DNA of 34,429 bases from SAR86 cluster bacterium (GTDB lineage: Bacteria; Pseudomonadota; Gammaproteobacteria; Pseudomonadales; Pseudohongiellaceae): NCBI GenBank assembly GCA_002746215.1, contig NVWI01000001.1:444418-478846 (forward strand), read 5' to 3'. Below, one piece after another: positions 1 through 8,776 of this stretch. Made by a program: the position numbers and the translations under genes. The notes beneath the pieces are model-generated. The model saw only the letters and a list, made by a program, of their open reading frames with translations, was not told where the DNA came from and did not search any database. Position 1 is the stretch's first letter. Each line of letters begins with the position of its first letter.

Positions 1-256
<256 letters not shown>

Positions 257-374
257 TCAAAGGGGATAATAGAGGCTTTAAAGAGGTATTAAGCTGATTT
301 TCTTAGTAACATCCACACCGGAAAGTTATCTATGAAGGCAACCTTGAACTAATTATGGCATATCAACACACAAA

Positions 375-2510
375 ATGAATAAAAAACAACTCGTCCTGCT
401 TTTGCTTTTCCTGACTGTTTTAAGCGGTTTTTTTATTTTTGACTTAGGCGCCTATTTGCAGTTGTCTTTCTTTCAGGAGCAGCGGGATTGGCTTCTAAAT
501 TATAAAGAAAGCAACTTTGCATTGACGTCATTTCTCTATTTCTTTCTTTATATTCTTATAACCGCTTTTTCTCTTCCTGCAGCAGCACTGGTGACGTTAG
601 CGGGTGGTGCATTGTTTGGATTTTGGTGGGCTTTGTTATTGGTTTCTTTTGCAAGTTCGATAGGCGCAACTTTGGCTTTTTTGATGGCAAGAACAATTTT
701 GTATGATTGGGTACAAGGTAAATTCGGACATAGACTGAAACCTATAAATGAAGGCATAAAGAAAGACGGTATATTCTATTTATTTACCTTGCGCCTAATT
801 CCAGTTTTTCCCTTTTTTCTAGTCAATATGTTGATGGCTTTGACGCCAATTCGCGTGCGTGATTTTTACTGGGTAAGCCAACTTGGTATGTTGGTAGGTA
901 CAGGCATTTATGTCGGAGTAGGCGCGCAGTTAGGTGTGGCTGAGAGTGTTCAAGGAGTACTTAGTGTTGGGCTAATTAGACTGCTTATCTTATTGGCATT
1001 ATTTCCATGGCTGGCGAAGTGGGCTGTGGCATTTATGAAGAAGAGAAAAGTTTACAAGGCTTTTCCTGCGCCGCATAAATTTGATACGAATATTGTTGTC
1101 ATTGGAGCGGGCTCTGCTGGATTAGTGACGTCATATATAGCCGCATTAACCAAAGCTAAAGTGACTCTTATAGAAAAAAATAATATGGGAGGAGATTGCC
1201 TTAATACAGGTTGTGTACCAAGCAAGGCGTTAATACGAAGTGCTGGAGTCAGTCACTTATTCGCCAGAGCTAAAAGTTTTGGGATAAAGTCTACGGCAGC
1301 TGAGGTGGACTTTCCCGCCGTGATACAGCGAGTAAAAGATGTCATTAATAAAATTGCTCCACATGATTCAATAGAGAGATATACAGAATTAGGCGTGGAA
1401 TGTATTCAGGGAGAAGCTAAAATTATTTCTCCCTATCTTGTTGAGGTTGCAGGAAAACAAATATCTACACGCAGTATTGTTCTGGCGACAGGTGCCAGCC
1501 CAAATGTCCCGCCGATACCCGGATTGGCGGAAATAGATTATGTGACGTCCGATACGATTTGGGGTCTGCAAAAGTTGCCCTCACGCTTTCTAGTTGTTGG
1601 TGGAGGTCCAATAGGCTGTGAGCTTGCGCAGGCTTTTGCCAGGTTGGGTTCTAAGGTTACACAAGTTGATACTCACGCCAAACCTTTACCCAGAGAAGAT
1701 GAAGACGTTACAGAATTCATGTTGGAAAATTTTCAACAAGAAGGAATGACGTTTTTAGGCGAGCATCAAGTGCTTGGGTTTCAAAAGCACGAGGGCGAAA
1801 ATCAAGCAATACTTAAACAGGGTGATAGGGAATTTTCTATCGCGTTTGATGTCGTGCTTTTAGCCATTGGGCGCAAAGCAAATACTCAAGGTTTTGGGCT
1901 TGAGGCCTTAGGCATTGAGACGACAGAACAAGGCACCATTAAAGTAAATGAATATTTACAAACAAACTTTCCAAACATTTATGCTTGTGGCGATGTTGCT
2001 GGTCCTTATCAATTTACTCATATGGCCGCGCATCAGGCCTGGTACGCTTCAATTAACAGTTTATTATCAGGTTTTAAGAAGTTTAAAGTTGATTATTCCA
2101 TCGTGCCATGGGCGACCTTTACCGACCCTGAAGTTGCCAGGGTTGGTTTAAATGAAAAAGATGCCAAGGCTAAAGGAATACAATATGAAGTGACTCAATA
2201 TAATATTGATGATCTTGACCGAGCTATTGCTGACAGTGAAGATCGAGGTTTTATAAAAGTATTAACGCAGCCTGGCAAAGATAAAATTCTTGGTGTTACT
2301 ATCGTGGGTTATCATGCCTCGGACTTGATTGCAGAATATGTCCTGGCAATGAAAAATGGCTTAGGCTTGAAAAAAATTATGGCAACAATACATATTTATC
2401 CAACATTGGCAGAGAGTAATAAATACGCTGCCAGTGAATGGAGCAAAGCTCATGCCCCAGTCTGGCTATACCCATGGCTGGATAAGTTTCATAGTTGGAG
2501 AAGAAAATAA
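375..2510 (+). CDS. TVP38/TMEM64 membrane domain fused to mercuric-reductase-like FAD/NAD(P) disulfide oxidoreductase
   Basis: A 711-aa fusion. Residues about 1-220 form a DedA/TVP38/TMEM64 integral membrane domain: several hydrophobic helices, the AGGALFGFWWALLLV stretch near 76-90, and the LRLIPVFPFFLVN motif near 139-151. After a basic linker (MKKRKV) comes a class I pyridine nucleotide-disulfide oxidoreductase. It has a GAGSAG dinucleotide site at 244-249, redox cysteines C275 and C280 in GGDCLNTGCVPSKAL, a second Rossmann site (VVGGGPIGCELA), an ACGDVAG FAD motif and a dimerisation domain with the IYPTLAES segment. True MerA has a C-terminal cysteine pair and often an N-terminal NmerA domain. 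This protein ends in HSWRRK with no cysteines, so mercury reduction is doubtful. The fusion would tether a flavoprotein to the inner membrane. Such proteins are known near arsenosugar-type genes, which fits the ArsM-like gene downstream. Fold assignment is firm; the substrate is unknown. Confidence 0.88.
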   Translation: MNKKQLVLLLLFLTVLSGFFIFDLGAYLQLSFFQEQRDWLLNYKESNFALTSFLYFFLYILITAFSLPAAALVTLAGGALFGFWWALLLVSFASSIGATLAFLMARTILYDWVQGKFGHRLKPINEGIKKDGIFYLFTLRLIPVFPFFLVNMLMALTPIRVRDFYWVSQLGMLVGTGIYVGVGAQLGVAESVQGVLSVGLIRLLILLALFPWLAKWAVAFMKKRKVYKAFPAPHKFDTNIVVIGAGSAGLVTSYIAALTKAKVTLIEKNNMGGDCLNTGCVPSKALIRSAGVSHLFARAKSFGIKSTAAEVDFPAVIQRVKDVINKIAPHDSIERYTELGVECIQGEAKIISPYLVEVAGKQISTRSIVLATGASPNVPPIPGLAEIDYVTSDTIWGLQKLPSRFLVVGGGPIGCELAQAFARLGSKVTQVDTHAKPLPREDEDVTEFMLENFQQEGMTFLGEHQVLGFQKHEGENQAILKQGDREFSIAFDVVLLAIGRKANTQGFGLEALGIETTEQGTIKVNEYLQTNFPNIYACGDVAGPYQFTHMAAHQAWYASINSLLSGFKKFKVDYSIVPWATFTDPEVARVGLNEKDAKAKGIQYEVTQYNIDDLDRAIADSEDRGFIKVLTQPGKDKILGVTIVGYHASDLIAEYVLAMKNGLGLKKIMATIHIYPTLAESNKYAASEWSKAHAPVWLYPWLDKFHSWRRK

Positions 2511-2531
2511 GTTTAAAATTGGTTTTGTAAG

Positions 2532-2691
2532 CGTCGTGTAGAGAAAATTATTTCGAACCATTGACCATGCATCACTTTTTCAGATTATTCAGGGAAAAGC
2601 GAGGACTGTTTGAGGTGTGAAGCGACGAGTTCCGCAGCGCTGAATAAGAGAAAAAGAGATGCGCGGGTGAGTATTTTTTCTCTACACAACG
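2532..2691. repeat. 160-bp intergenic element bounded by 16-bp inverted repeats
   Basis: The left arm at 2532-2547 reads CGTCGTGTAGAGAAAA and the right arm at 2676-2691 is its reverse complement with one mismatch (15 of 16). The roughly 128 bp between them carries no ORF. It holds a GGACTGTTTGAG stretch and a GACGAGTTCC stretch of a type I associate with dispersed intergenic repeats. No target-site duplication is obvious at the edges. The right end lies 25 bp before the start of the ArsM-like gene, so it forms most of that gene's upstream region. It could be a MITE-like remnant, a structured 5' leader, or a terminator for the gene before it. Confidence 0.5.
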
Positions 2692-2715
2692 GATAAAAAA
2701 TAGCAGGAGATAAAT

Positions 2716-3846
2716 GTGAGTGTAGAAACAGAAGTATCAGAGAGATATGCCGGTGGCGCTAAAGAAGTCGAAGCAAGTTTATGTTGCCCAGTGGACTACG
2801 ATGTTGAATTATTGAAAATCTTACCACAGGAAATTATTGATAAAGATTATGGTTGTGGTGATCCGTCTCGCTATGTTCAAACAGGCGATTGTGTGCTCGA
2901 CCTCGGTAGTGGCGGCGGGAAGATTTGCTACATGGCGGCCCAGCTTGTTGGTGATAAGGGTTCAGTTATTGGTATAGATATGACTGATGAGATGCTTGCT
3001 TTAGCCAGAAAGTATCAACCTGAAATGGCAGAAAAGCTTGGTAGCGACCGTGTCGATTTCCGTAAAGGTTATATTCAGGATCTGGCTTTAGACTTGAATG
3101 CTTTAAAAGAGTATCAGGCTAAATCTGACCTTGATGAGACAACGGATGTGGAAAAAATAGAAGCATGGAAAGAAAAACAAAAACTAGAAGCGCCTTTAGT
3201 TAAAGGTAACAGTGTTGATTTAGTTGTGTCTAACTGTGTTCTAAATTTAGTTGCTGAGCAGCATCGTACGCAGATGATAAATGAAATTTTCCGTGTTCTA
3301 AAACCTGGAGGAAGAGTGGCTATTTCTGACATCGTCAGTGATGAAATTGTGCCGCAACATTTGCGAGATGACCCGCATTTGTGGAGTGGGTGTATTTCTG
3401 GCGCCTTTCAGGAAAAAGCATTTCTTGATGCGTTTATAGCAGCCGGCTTTGTTGCTGTGGCTTACGATAAATGGGATCAAGAACCTTGGCAGACGGTTGA
3501 AGACATTGAATTTCGATCTGTAACCATTACGGCAGTTAAACCTGAAGAAATTCCTTTGCTGGATAAGGGGCAGGCTGTGATTTATAAAGGTCCTTTTGCT
3601 GAAGTACGCGATGATTTAGATAACGTATTTCCCAGGGGTGAGCGTATTGCGGTTAGTGATCGTACTTTTCGTTATTTAATGGAAGGGCCAGTGAGTGAAA
3701 GTTTTATTGGTATTAGTGCGGCAGACTTTCCAAGTGATCAAAAATTCTGTAAGGCTGCTGGCACATTACGCCCTGCTAAAGAAACAAAAGGTGGCTCTCA
3801 TAGTGGAGGAAGCAGTAGCGGGACTGAATCTTCAGGCTGTTGTTAA
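2716..3846 (+). CDS. ArsM-like SAM-dependent methyltransferase (arsenite methyltransferase family)
   Basis: A 376-aa class I methyltransferase. The SAM motif VLDLGSGGGKICYMA is at about 60-74 and the acidic loop GIDMTDEML follows. ArsM-type cysteines are all visible: C23-C24 in SLCCP, C47 in DYGCGDPSRY, C174 in SNCVLNL and C226 in WSGCISGA. In characterised ArsM proteins the matching cysteines bind As(III) for methylation to mono-, di- and trimethylated species. Relative to short ArsM proteins there is a charged insertion at about 125-165, an extended C-terminal domain from about 265, and a Gly/Ser-rich tail ending in a Cys-Cys pair (375-376). The start is GTG at 2716 with AGGAGA five bases upstream. 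It probably acts in the cytoplasm on arsenite or a related thiophilic substrate. The neighbour fusion protein suggests an arsenosugar-like context, but no radical SAM ArsS gene is in the window. Confidence 0.82.
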   Translation: MSVETEVSERYAGGAKEVEASLCCPVDYDVELLKILPQEIIDKDYGCGDPSRYVQTGDCVLDLGSGGGKICYMAAQLVGDKGSVIGIDMTDEMLALARKYQPEMAEKLGSDRVDFRKGYIQDLALDLNALKEYQAKSDLDETTDVEKIEAWKEKQKLEAPLVKGNSVDLVVSNCVLNLVAEQHRTQMINEIFRVLKPGGRVAISDIVSDEIVPQHLRDDPHLWSGCISGAFQEKAFLDAFIAAGFVAVAYDKWDQEPWQTVEDIEFRSVTITAVKPEEIPLLDKGQAVIYKGPFAEVRDDLDNVFPRGERIAVSDRTFRYLMEGPVSESFIGISAADFPSDQKFCKAAGTLRPAKETKGGSHSGGSSSGTESSGCC

Positions 3847-3878
3847 TTAAGCGCGAAGTCAGTTTTATGCAGCGAGTT

Positions 3879-3909
3879 AGGCGCTACAATTAAGTTCTAC
3901 GTAGCGCCT
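3879..3909. terminator. Candidate bidirectional hairpin between convergent ArsM-like gene and dsbB
   Basis: AGGCGCTAC at 3879-3887 pairs perfectly with GTAGCGCCT at 3901-3909 around a 13-base loop. It lies at the meeting point of two convergent genes and overlaps the last codons of dsbB. No clear U tract follows on either strand, so a rho-independent terminator role is only tentative. Confidence 0.4.
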
Positions 3910-4402
3910 GGAATACACAGAGGCAGCCCAGCATAAAAAAGCCGAGTAAACTCCATTCCGGAATGCTCATGCCTATAACGGGATCTTGCCAGACGACTTC
4001 GGCACAGTTGCCATCACCAGAAAGCATGGCTGTAATGACCTCTGACATAGGAAAGACTTCAAGCATGTAGCCCAAGCTAGGGCCGCATGCCGGCACCAGA
4101 TCTTCGGGTAAATGCTGTAGATATATTTGGCGTATCGCAAAACCACCGCCGCCAAAGGCAAAGGCTGCGCAAACAAAACCATAAACTGAGGTGCCTAAGT
4201 TTTTTGGGTTATGGATAAACGCAATGAATGCAATTAAACCTGTTATTGCAAAAAATAAGCGCTGAGTCATGCATAGTGGGCAAGGCTCCAAACCCATAAC
4301 ATTTTCCATGTACAAGGCAATACCTAAAAGGCTACTGCAAAGAAGGAATATATATAAATAAATTAGACGAGTATTCAAGTATTTATTATTTAGAAGGTTC
4401 AT
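3890..4402 (-). CDS. dsbB: Disulfide bond formation protein B, quinone-linked DsbA oxidase
   Basis: A 170-aa inner-membrane protein with four hydrophobic segments, the usual DsbB size. It reoxidises DsbA and passes the electrons to quinone. The first redox pair is C41 and C44 in EPCPLCMTQR, followed by R48, which is conserved for quinone interaction. The second periplasmic pair is C106 (VPACGPS) and C133 (GNCAEVVW). It is the last gene of the leftward run yrfG-hslR-gshA-dsbB, about 60 bp after gshA. No strong Shine-Dalgarno precedes the ATG at 4402. Its pairing with glutathione synthesis upstream gives a thiol-redox flavour to the run. Confidence 0.93.
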   Translation of the reverse strand: MNLLNNKYLNTRLIYLYIFLLCSSLLGIALYMENVMGLEPCPLCMTQRLFFAITGLIAFIAFIHNPKNLGTSVYGFVCAAFAFGGGGFAIRQIYLQHLPEDLVPACGPSLGYMLEVFPMSEVITAMLSGDGNCAEVVWQDPVIGMSIPEWSLLGFFMLGCLCVFQALRRT

Positions 4403-4464
4403 ATTTAAGATATCCGTTAAAGATGAGTCGGATTCTAAACTAGCCGACTTCTAATTGAAAATTA

Positions 4465-6066
4465 TTAGACCAGATTTGTCTGGATAAGAAATTCGTCAAA
4501 GCCCAATTTGTCAGATTGTTCTATATGTTCTCGATCACGATTAGATTGTTCAGTGACCTTTTCAAAGTTTTCTATTTTTTCTTTACTCAATTTATTGTGA
4601 AGATATTCCGCGCTATTTTGCGATTGCTTGAGAGCAAAAGGGAAATAGGGTGTCTGATGTTCTCGCATATAAGCGAGAACTTGAGCTGAAGGTGTTAGTT
4701 CGCTATTTTCAACTTTCGATAACTGTTCTTTAACAGCGCCCTGATAGACAGACATATTATTGGTGTTGTCTAGAAGTTCTGCAACTTCCAGGCTTTCTTG
4801 CAATATTTCTCCGGCCCAAGCTGACAAAGGTATTGCTTCATTATTTTGAGATAAGCAAAGTCCTGGTTTTCTTCCTTCATTTACCACTGAACTAAAATTA
4901 TTCTGAATCTCTTTGTATTCTTCTTTAGAAGAAGGCGGGCTTTTTCTAAGTAAGCAAAATAATAAAAAAGCATTCAAGAAGTTAATTTGAGTTTCATCAA
5001 TGCCTGTTGGTAGAAATGGGTTTAAATCCAGACAGCGTACTTCAATATATTCAACGCCATCATTTTTCAAGCTATGTATAGGGCGTTCACCATTTTTGCT
5101 TACCCGTTTAGGGCGTATAGTGCTATAAAATTCATTTTCTATTTGTAAAATATTATTATTGATTTGTTGGTGCTCATTGCTCAATTTATCAAACTCAGCA
5201 TAGGGGGCATAGGGCGTTTTTATGGCATTACGCATACCTTCAATGTATTCATCTAGCGAGTTGTAACTGACAAACAAATCTGTTTGAGCATCACTGGTAT
5301 AGCCCAAGTCTCCCATGCGTAGAGAGGTGCCATAAGGCATGTAATAGGTGTAATCATCAAAAGCGTCTAAACCATGCCCGGTTCGGTCTTTAATAAAACT
5401 TTTACATACTGCTGGTGAAGCGCCAAAAAGATAAATGAGCAGCCATGAGTAGCGGCGAAAATTTCGAATCAAATTAAAATATTGATCAGTTTTAAAATCC
5501 TGTAAATCCTGCTTCGATTCATGTGAGTCATGCAGAAGCTGCCAAAATTCATCGGGTAAAGAAAAATTGTAATGAATGCCTGCAATTGTCTGCATTGCGC
5601 GCGTGTAGCGATGACCTAAGCCGCGTCGATATAAAGTTTTCAGTTTGCCAATATTCGATGTGCCATATTGCGCAAGGGGAATTTGGTCATCTTCTTCAAT
5701 GATGCATGGCATGCTGGATGTCCAAAGTAATTCTCCATCCTCTAACTGGCTGTAGAGAAAGCGATGGATATCTTCAAGGTATTCAAGGCTGCTGGCGGGA
5801 TCTGTAAAAACCGGCGTTATGAACTCAATTAACGCTTCTGAGAAGTCCGTAGTAATAAATTCATGTGTTAAAGGCGAGCCGAGTCCTGAGGGATGGGGGC
5901 TTAGGGCTATTCGACCTTGTTTGTCTACCCGTAAGCTTTCCTTTTCAATACCATGAGTAATACTCATAAGACACCCAATCCCGGGCATTTTTTCTAAGGC
6001 ATCAATCAGGTGTTTTAGTTGCTCACTCAACTTAAGGCTTCCAGCATATTCTACAAAGTTCGGCAT
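4465..6066 (-). CDS. gshA: Glutamate-cysteine ligase, gammaproteobacterial type
   Basis: A 533-aa protein, close to the roughly 518 aa of E. coli GshA. It catalyses the ATP-dependent first step of glutathione synthesis, joining glutamate and cysteine through the gamma carboxyl. Seen in sequence: ITHGIEKESLRVD at about 36-48, the HEFITTDFSEALIEFITP segment, the MQTIAGIHYNFSLP motif, and YIEVRCLDLNPF for substrate binding. The C-terminal part after about residue 490 is charged and variable. It lies 36 bp downstream of hslR and is probably cotranscribed with it. No feature suggests truncation. Confidence 0.95.
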   Translation of the reverse strand: MPNFVEYAGSLKLSEQLKHLIDALEKMPGIGCLMSITHGIEKESLRVDKQGRIALSPHPSGLGSPLTHEFITTDFSEALIEFITPVFTDPASSLEYLEDIHRFLYSQLEDGELLWTSSMPCIIEEDDQIPLAQYGTSNIGKLKTLYRRGLGHRYTRAMQTIAGIHYNFSLPDEFWQLLHDSHESKQDLQDFKTDQYFNLIRNFRRYSWLLIYLFGASPAVCKSFIKDRTGHGLDAFDDYTYYMPYGTSLRMGDLGYTSDAQTDLFVSYNSLDEYIEGMRNAIKTPYAPYAEFDKLSNEHQQINNNILQIENEFYSTIRPKRVSKNGERPIHSLKNDGVEYIEVRCLDLNPFLPTGIDETQINFLNAFLLFCLLRKSPPSSKEEYKEIQNNFSSVVNEGRKPGLCLSQNNEAIPLSAWAGEILQESLEVAELLDNTNNMSVYQGAVKEQLSKVENSELTPSAQVLAYMREHQTPYFPFALKQSQNSAEYLHNKLSKEKIENFEKVTEQSNRDREHIEQSDKLGFDEFLIQTNLV

Positions 6067-6102
6067 TATGCCACATGATTAAATAATAGGTCATGATCTT
6101 AA

Positions 6103-6531
6103 TCATTCACTTTGATTTTGTTTAAAGCGATGAATTAAGCGTCTATCTTGCTTACTAGGGCGCCCATCTGGATGAGGGTTAGTGCTTTGCATAGCTTTAC
6201 GCTGCTCTGCGTGTAATTGGCGTTTTTCCAGGCTTGCAGAAGTTTCCTGGTAGAGTAGTAGGGCTTGGGGCGCTCCTCCTCGTTTAGCAGAGAGCCCAGA
6301 GACAACGACGGTTTTTTCATCCCAGCCTTGGCGAATCTCCAAACTAGCACCAATTTCAATTTCACGACTACTTTTACAGCGAGCGCCATTGCAATGGACT
6401 TTACCGCCATCGATGGCTTGCTTAGCGAGATTGCGGGTTTTAAAAAAACGGGCGGCCCAAAGCCATTTGTCTAAGCGGACTTTGGCTAACCCTGTCACCG
6501 AAGGCATGTTGTTATTATTTTTTTTGCTCAT
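6103..6531 (-). CDS. hslR: Ribosome-associated heat shock protein Hsp15 (S4 domain)
   Basis: A 142-aa basic protein. An S4 RNA-binding domain covers about residues 15-80, with VRLDKWLWAARFFKTRNLA and the GGKVHCNGARCK loop. The tail ends in a Lys/Arg-rich stretch with RRLIHRFKQ, typical of Hsp15. In E. coli Hsp15 binds 50S subunits that carry a nascent chain after abortive dissociation and helps recycle them. The ATG overlaps the yrfG stop by four bases (ATGA), indicating translational coupling. The yrfG-hslR order is the same as in E. coli, where hslO usually follows; hslO is not here. Confidence 0.92.
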   Translation of the reverse strand: MSKKNNNNMPSVTGLAKVRLDKWLWAARFFKTRNLAKQAIDGGKVHCNGARCKSSREIEIGASLEIRQGWDEKTVVVSGLSAKRGGAPQALLLYQETSASLEKRQLHAEQRKAMQSTNPHPDGRPSKQDRRLIHRFKQNQSE

Positions 6532-7181
6532 GTTGGTATGAGCTCGTCAAAATCATGGATAGCTAAAAAATCCCCATGAGGAAGAGGGGCTTGGGTGGTG
6601 TCAGGCTGTAAAACTTGAAGAATATGACCGACCCCTTCAGCTTTGGCTCGAGCGAGCACAGGTTCGCTGTCATCAATAAATAAGCAGTGCGCTAATTGAA
6701 GACCCTCTCTTTGCTGTAGAAGGGGCCAAAAACCTTCATTCTCTTTTGCCAGGGCGAACTCATGAGAGCTTATTATTTTATCAAGGTGTTGATGCAGCTC
6801 CATACTAGCTACCTTTAGCTCCATTGTTTTAGGGTGAGCATTGGTAACCAAAATACATGGCTTATTTAGTTGCTTGAGAAAATTTAGAAAATTAAGGGTA
6901 TGAGGGCGAAACCTTATATGTTCTTTTACAGCGTGTTTAGCAGCTTCCACATCAATTTGTAGAGCCTCAGACCAATGATCAACACAATACCATTCAAGTG
7001 TGCCTCTTAGAGAGTTCGAAAAGTCTTCCAGCTTTTCCTTGGCTTTATTTAGAGGAATTTTACTTTGCCGGGAATATTCTTTCGGCAAATGTTCTCGCCA
7101 AAAAAAGTTATCGAAAGATAAATCTAGCAAAGTACCATCCATATCTAATAGAACAGTATCGATTTGAGACCAGTCGATCAT
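6528..7181 (-). CDS. yrfG: HAD-family GMP/IMP nucleotidase YrfG-like
   Basis: A 217-aa haloacid dehalogenase-like phosphatase. Motif I is DMDGTLLD with the nucleophile D13 and general acid D15; motif II is LVTNAHPK; motif IV is LFIDDSEPVL. E. coli YrfG is a 5'-nucleotidase for GMP and IMP. Position beside hslR and divergent from cysQ matches the nudE-yrfG-hslR and cysQ-nudE-yrfG arrangements of other gammaproteobacteria, but nudE itself is absent here. It heads the leftward run. The family is firm; the exact nucleotide preference is inferred. Confidence 0.88.
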   Translation of the reverse strand: MIDWSQIDTVLLDMDGTLLDLSFDNFFWREHLPKEYSRQSKIPLNKAKEKLEDFSNSLRGTLEWYCVDHWSEALQIDVEAAKHAVKEHIRFRPHTLNFLNFLKQLNKPCILVTNAHPKTMELKVASMELHQHLDKIISSHEFALAKENEGFWPLLQQREGLQLAHCLFIDDSEPVLARAKAEGVGHILQVLQPDTTQAPLPHGDFLAIHDFDELIPT

Positions 7182-7212
7182 ATTTAGTCAGGCTTATTTA
7201 TTAAGAGTTGTC

Positions 7213-7218
7213 TATAAT
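7213..7218 (+). promoter_or_regulatory. Candidate -10 box for cysQ
   Basis: A perfect TATAAT lies 39 bp before the cysQ start in the 76-bp divergent yrfG/cysQ gap. No convincing -35 hexamer is visible at the right spacing, so this is a weak call. Confidence 0.3.
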
Positions 7219-7257
7219 CTTTGTTCTTCATTATATAGAGATGATTTAGCAGTTAAT

Positions 7258-8058
7258 ATGCTACCAAGTGATTTAATAGATTCAGTAAAGAAAATCAGCC
7301 GAGAAGCTGGTGCAGCCATCTTGGAAATTTATCATAGGGAAGGCAGCATTGAGGTGACGAGTAAGGATGATGACTCACCTTTAACTGAAGCAGATTTGGC
7401 TGCGCATAAAATAATAGTGTCAGCGCTAAGCCAGCTTACCCCTGAATTACCAATACTTTCAGAAGAATCAACAAATATCAGTTGGGATGAGCGTCAGGCC
7501 TGGTCTCAATATTGGCTGGTTGATCCACTTGATGGCACGAAAGAATTTCTCAAGCGTAATGGTGAATTTACAGTCAATATTGCATTGATCGACAACCATG
7601 TCCCGGTGCTAGGAGCTGTTTATGTGCCAGTCAATAATATCTTATATTCAGGGGTGCTTGGGCAGGGCGCCTTCAAAGAAAATAATGGTGTAGAACAGGA
7701 GATAAGTGTTGCTCTTACATCTGAAGAGGTAAAAATTGTTGCCAGTAGGAGTCATCGCGGTAGTGATTTAGATGCCTGGATCAAAAAAGTTGAAAAATAT
7801 TTTAGGAAAGTTGAGCTGTTGAGCATGGGAAGTTCCTTGAAAATTTGCCTGGTAGCTGAAGGTAAGGCGGATATATACCCTCGCCTGGCGCTTACTTCAG
7901 AATGGGATACTGCTGCCGCGCAAGCTATATTAGAAGCTGCAGGCGGGACATTAAAAGATAGTGAATTTAATACATACCGATATAACCAAAAAGAAAATAT
8001 ACTGAATCCGTTTTTCTTTGCTATTGGCGATACCAATTTTGATTGGCAACAATTTTAG
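7258..8058 (+). CDS. cysQ: 3'(2'),5'-bisphosphate nucleotidase
   Basis: A 266-aa member of the lithium-sensitive inositol monophosphatase superfamily. CysQ hydrolyses 3'-phosphoadenosine 5'-phosphate to AMP, recycling the by-product of sulfate assimilation. Metal-binding signatures are visible: LSEES near 67-71, DPLDGT at 89-94 followed by the CysQ-typical KEFLKRNGEFTVNIAL, and the EWDTAAAQAILEAAGG motif with D217 near the C-terminus. Full length. It diverges from yrfG; the downstream cluster begins 61 bp later in the same direction and could share transcription. Confidence 0.94.
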   Translation: MLPSDLIDSVKKISREAGAAILEIYHREGSIEVTSKDDDSPLTEADLAAHKIIVSALSQLTPELPILSEESTNISWDERQAWSQYWLVDPLDGTKEFLKRNGEFTVNIALIDNHVPVLGAVYVPVNNILYSGVLGQGAFKENNGVEQEISVALTSEEVKIVASRSHRGSDLDAWIKKVEKYFRKVELLSMGSSLKICLVAEGKADIYPRLALTSEWDTAAAQAILEAAGGTLKDSEFNTYRYNQKENILNPFFFAIGDTNFDWQQF

Positions 8059-8119
8059 TGATTGGTTCTAGCTGAAACCTTAGCTTTACCGGCTTCGCAT
8101 AAAAAAGTAACATTACCCT

Positions 8120-8776
8120 ATGAGTAATAAACACGTAACTCGTGCCACAAGTGCACGCATTCCCACTAAATATGGTAATTTCCAACTTTGTGCCTACACC
8201 AATTCAGAAGATGATAAAGATCATCTTGCTCTGTTCTTGGGTGATGTCGAAAACGTTGAAAATGTTCTGACTCGAGTACATTCTGAATGTTTTACTGGGG
8301 ATGTATTGGGGTCGTTACGCTGCGATTGTGGCGAGCAGTTAGATTTTGCTATGCAAAAAATTGCGGAGGAAGGCTGTGGTGTTATTGTCTATATGCGCCA
8401 GGAAGGCAGAGGCATAGGCCTTTCAAAAAAAATTGAAGCTTATAACTTACAAGATGCTGGTCATGATACGGTAGATGCAAATCTTTTACTGGGACATCTG
8501 GCTGACGAGAGGGAGTATTCGCTAGCTGCATTGATCCTCAAGGATTTGAAAGTTAAATCAATTCGTTTATTAACCAACAACCCGGCCAAAATTGAAGCGC
8601 TTGAAGCTGAAGGTATAGACGTAAAAGAGCGAGTAAGTGTAGAAGGCACTGTGCATCCCGAAAATGCACAATACCTGATGACCAAGGCAAAGCGTATGAA
8701 CCATATATTGTCGATTGATAATACTCAGGATACTTATCCAGCAAAAGATCAACATGAGCCTCAATCAACAGATTGA
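8120..8776 (+). CDS. GTP cyclohydrolase II (RibA family), first gene of an unusual biosynthetic cluster
   Basis: A 218-aa RibA-type enzyme. GTP cyclohydrolase II opens GTP to 2,5-diamino-6-ribosylamino-4-pyrimidinone 5'-phosphate, formate and pyrophosphate. The zinc cysteines are C57, C68 and C70 in SECFTGDVLGSLRCDCGEQL; the catalytic loop YMRQEGRGIGL is at about 91-101; KIEAYNLQ, GHDTVDAN and RLLTNNPAKIEAL follow. Residues ADEREYSLAALIL deviate slightly from housekeeping RibA. The next gene starts inside its last codons, so the two are coupled. Because it stands with a RibD-C reductase and pterin-like genes and not with ribBEH, it may be a pathway-dedicated paralog. It could also be the cell's only RibA; the window cannot decide. 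The gene symbol is left open for that reason. Confidence 0.9.
   Translation: MSNKHVTRATSARIPTKYGNFQLCAYTNSEDDKDHLALFLGDVENVENVLTRVHSECFTGDVLGSLRCDCGEQLDFAMQKIAEEGCGVIVYMRQEGRGIGLSKKIEAYNLQDAGHDTVDANLLLGHLADEREYSLAALILKDLKVKSIRLLTNNPAKIEALEAEGIDVKERVSVEGTVHPENAQYLMTKAKRMNHILSIDNTQDTYPAKDQHEPQSTD

Noticed and set aside
375-2510. Annotation as mercuric reductase merA
   Set aside because: The C-terminal mercury-binding cysteine pair and NmerA domain are missing and no other mer genes are present.
8059-8119. FMN riboswitch before the ribA-like gene
   Set aside because: The 61-bp gap is too short and has no FMN-element sequence.
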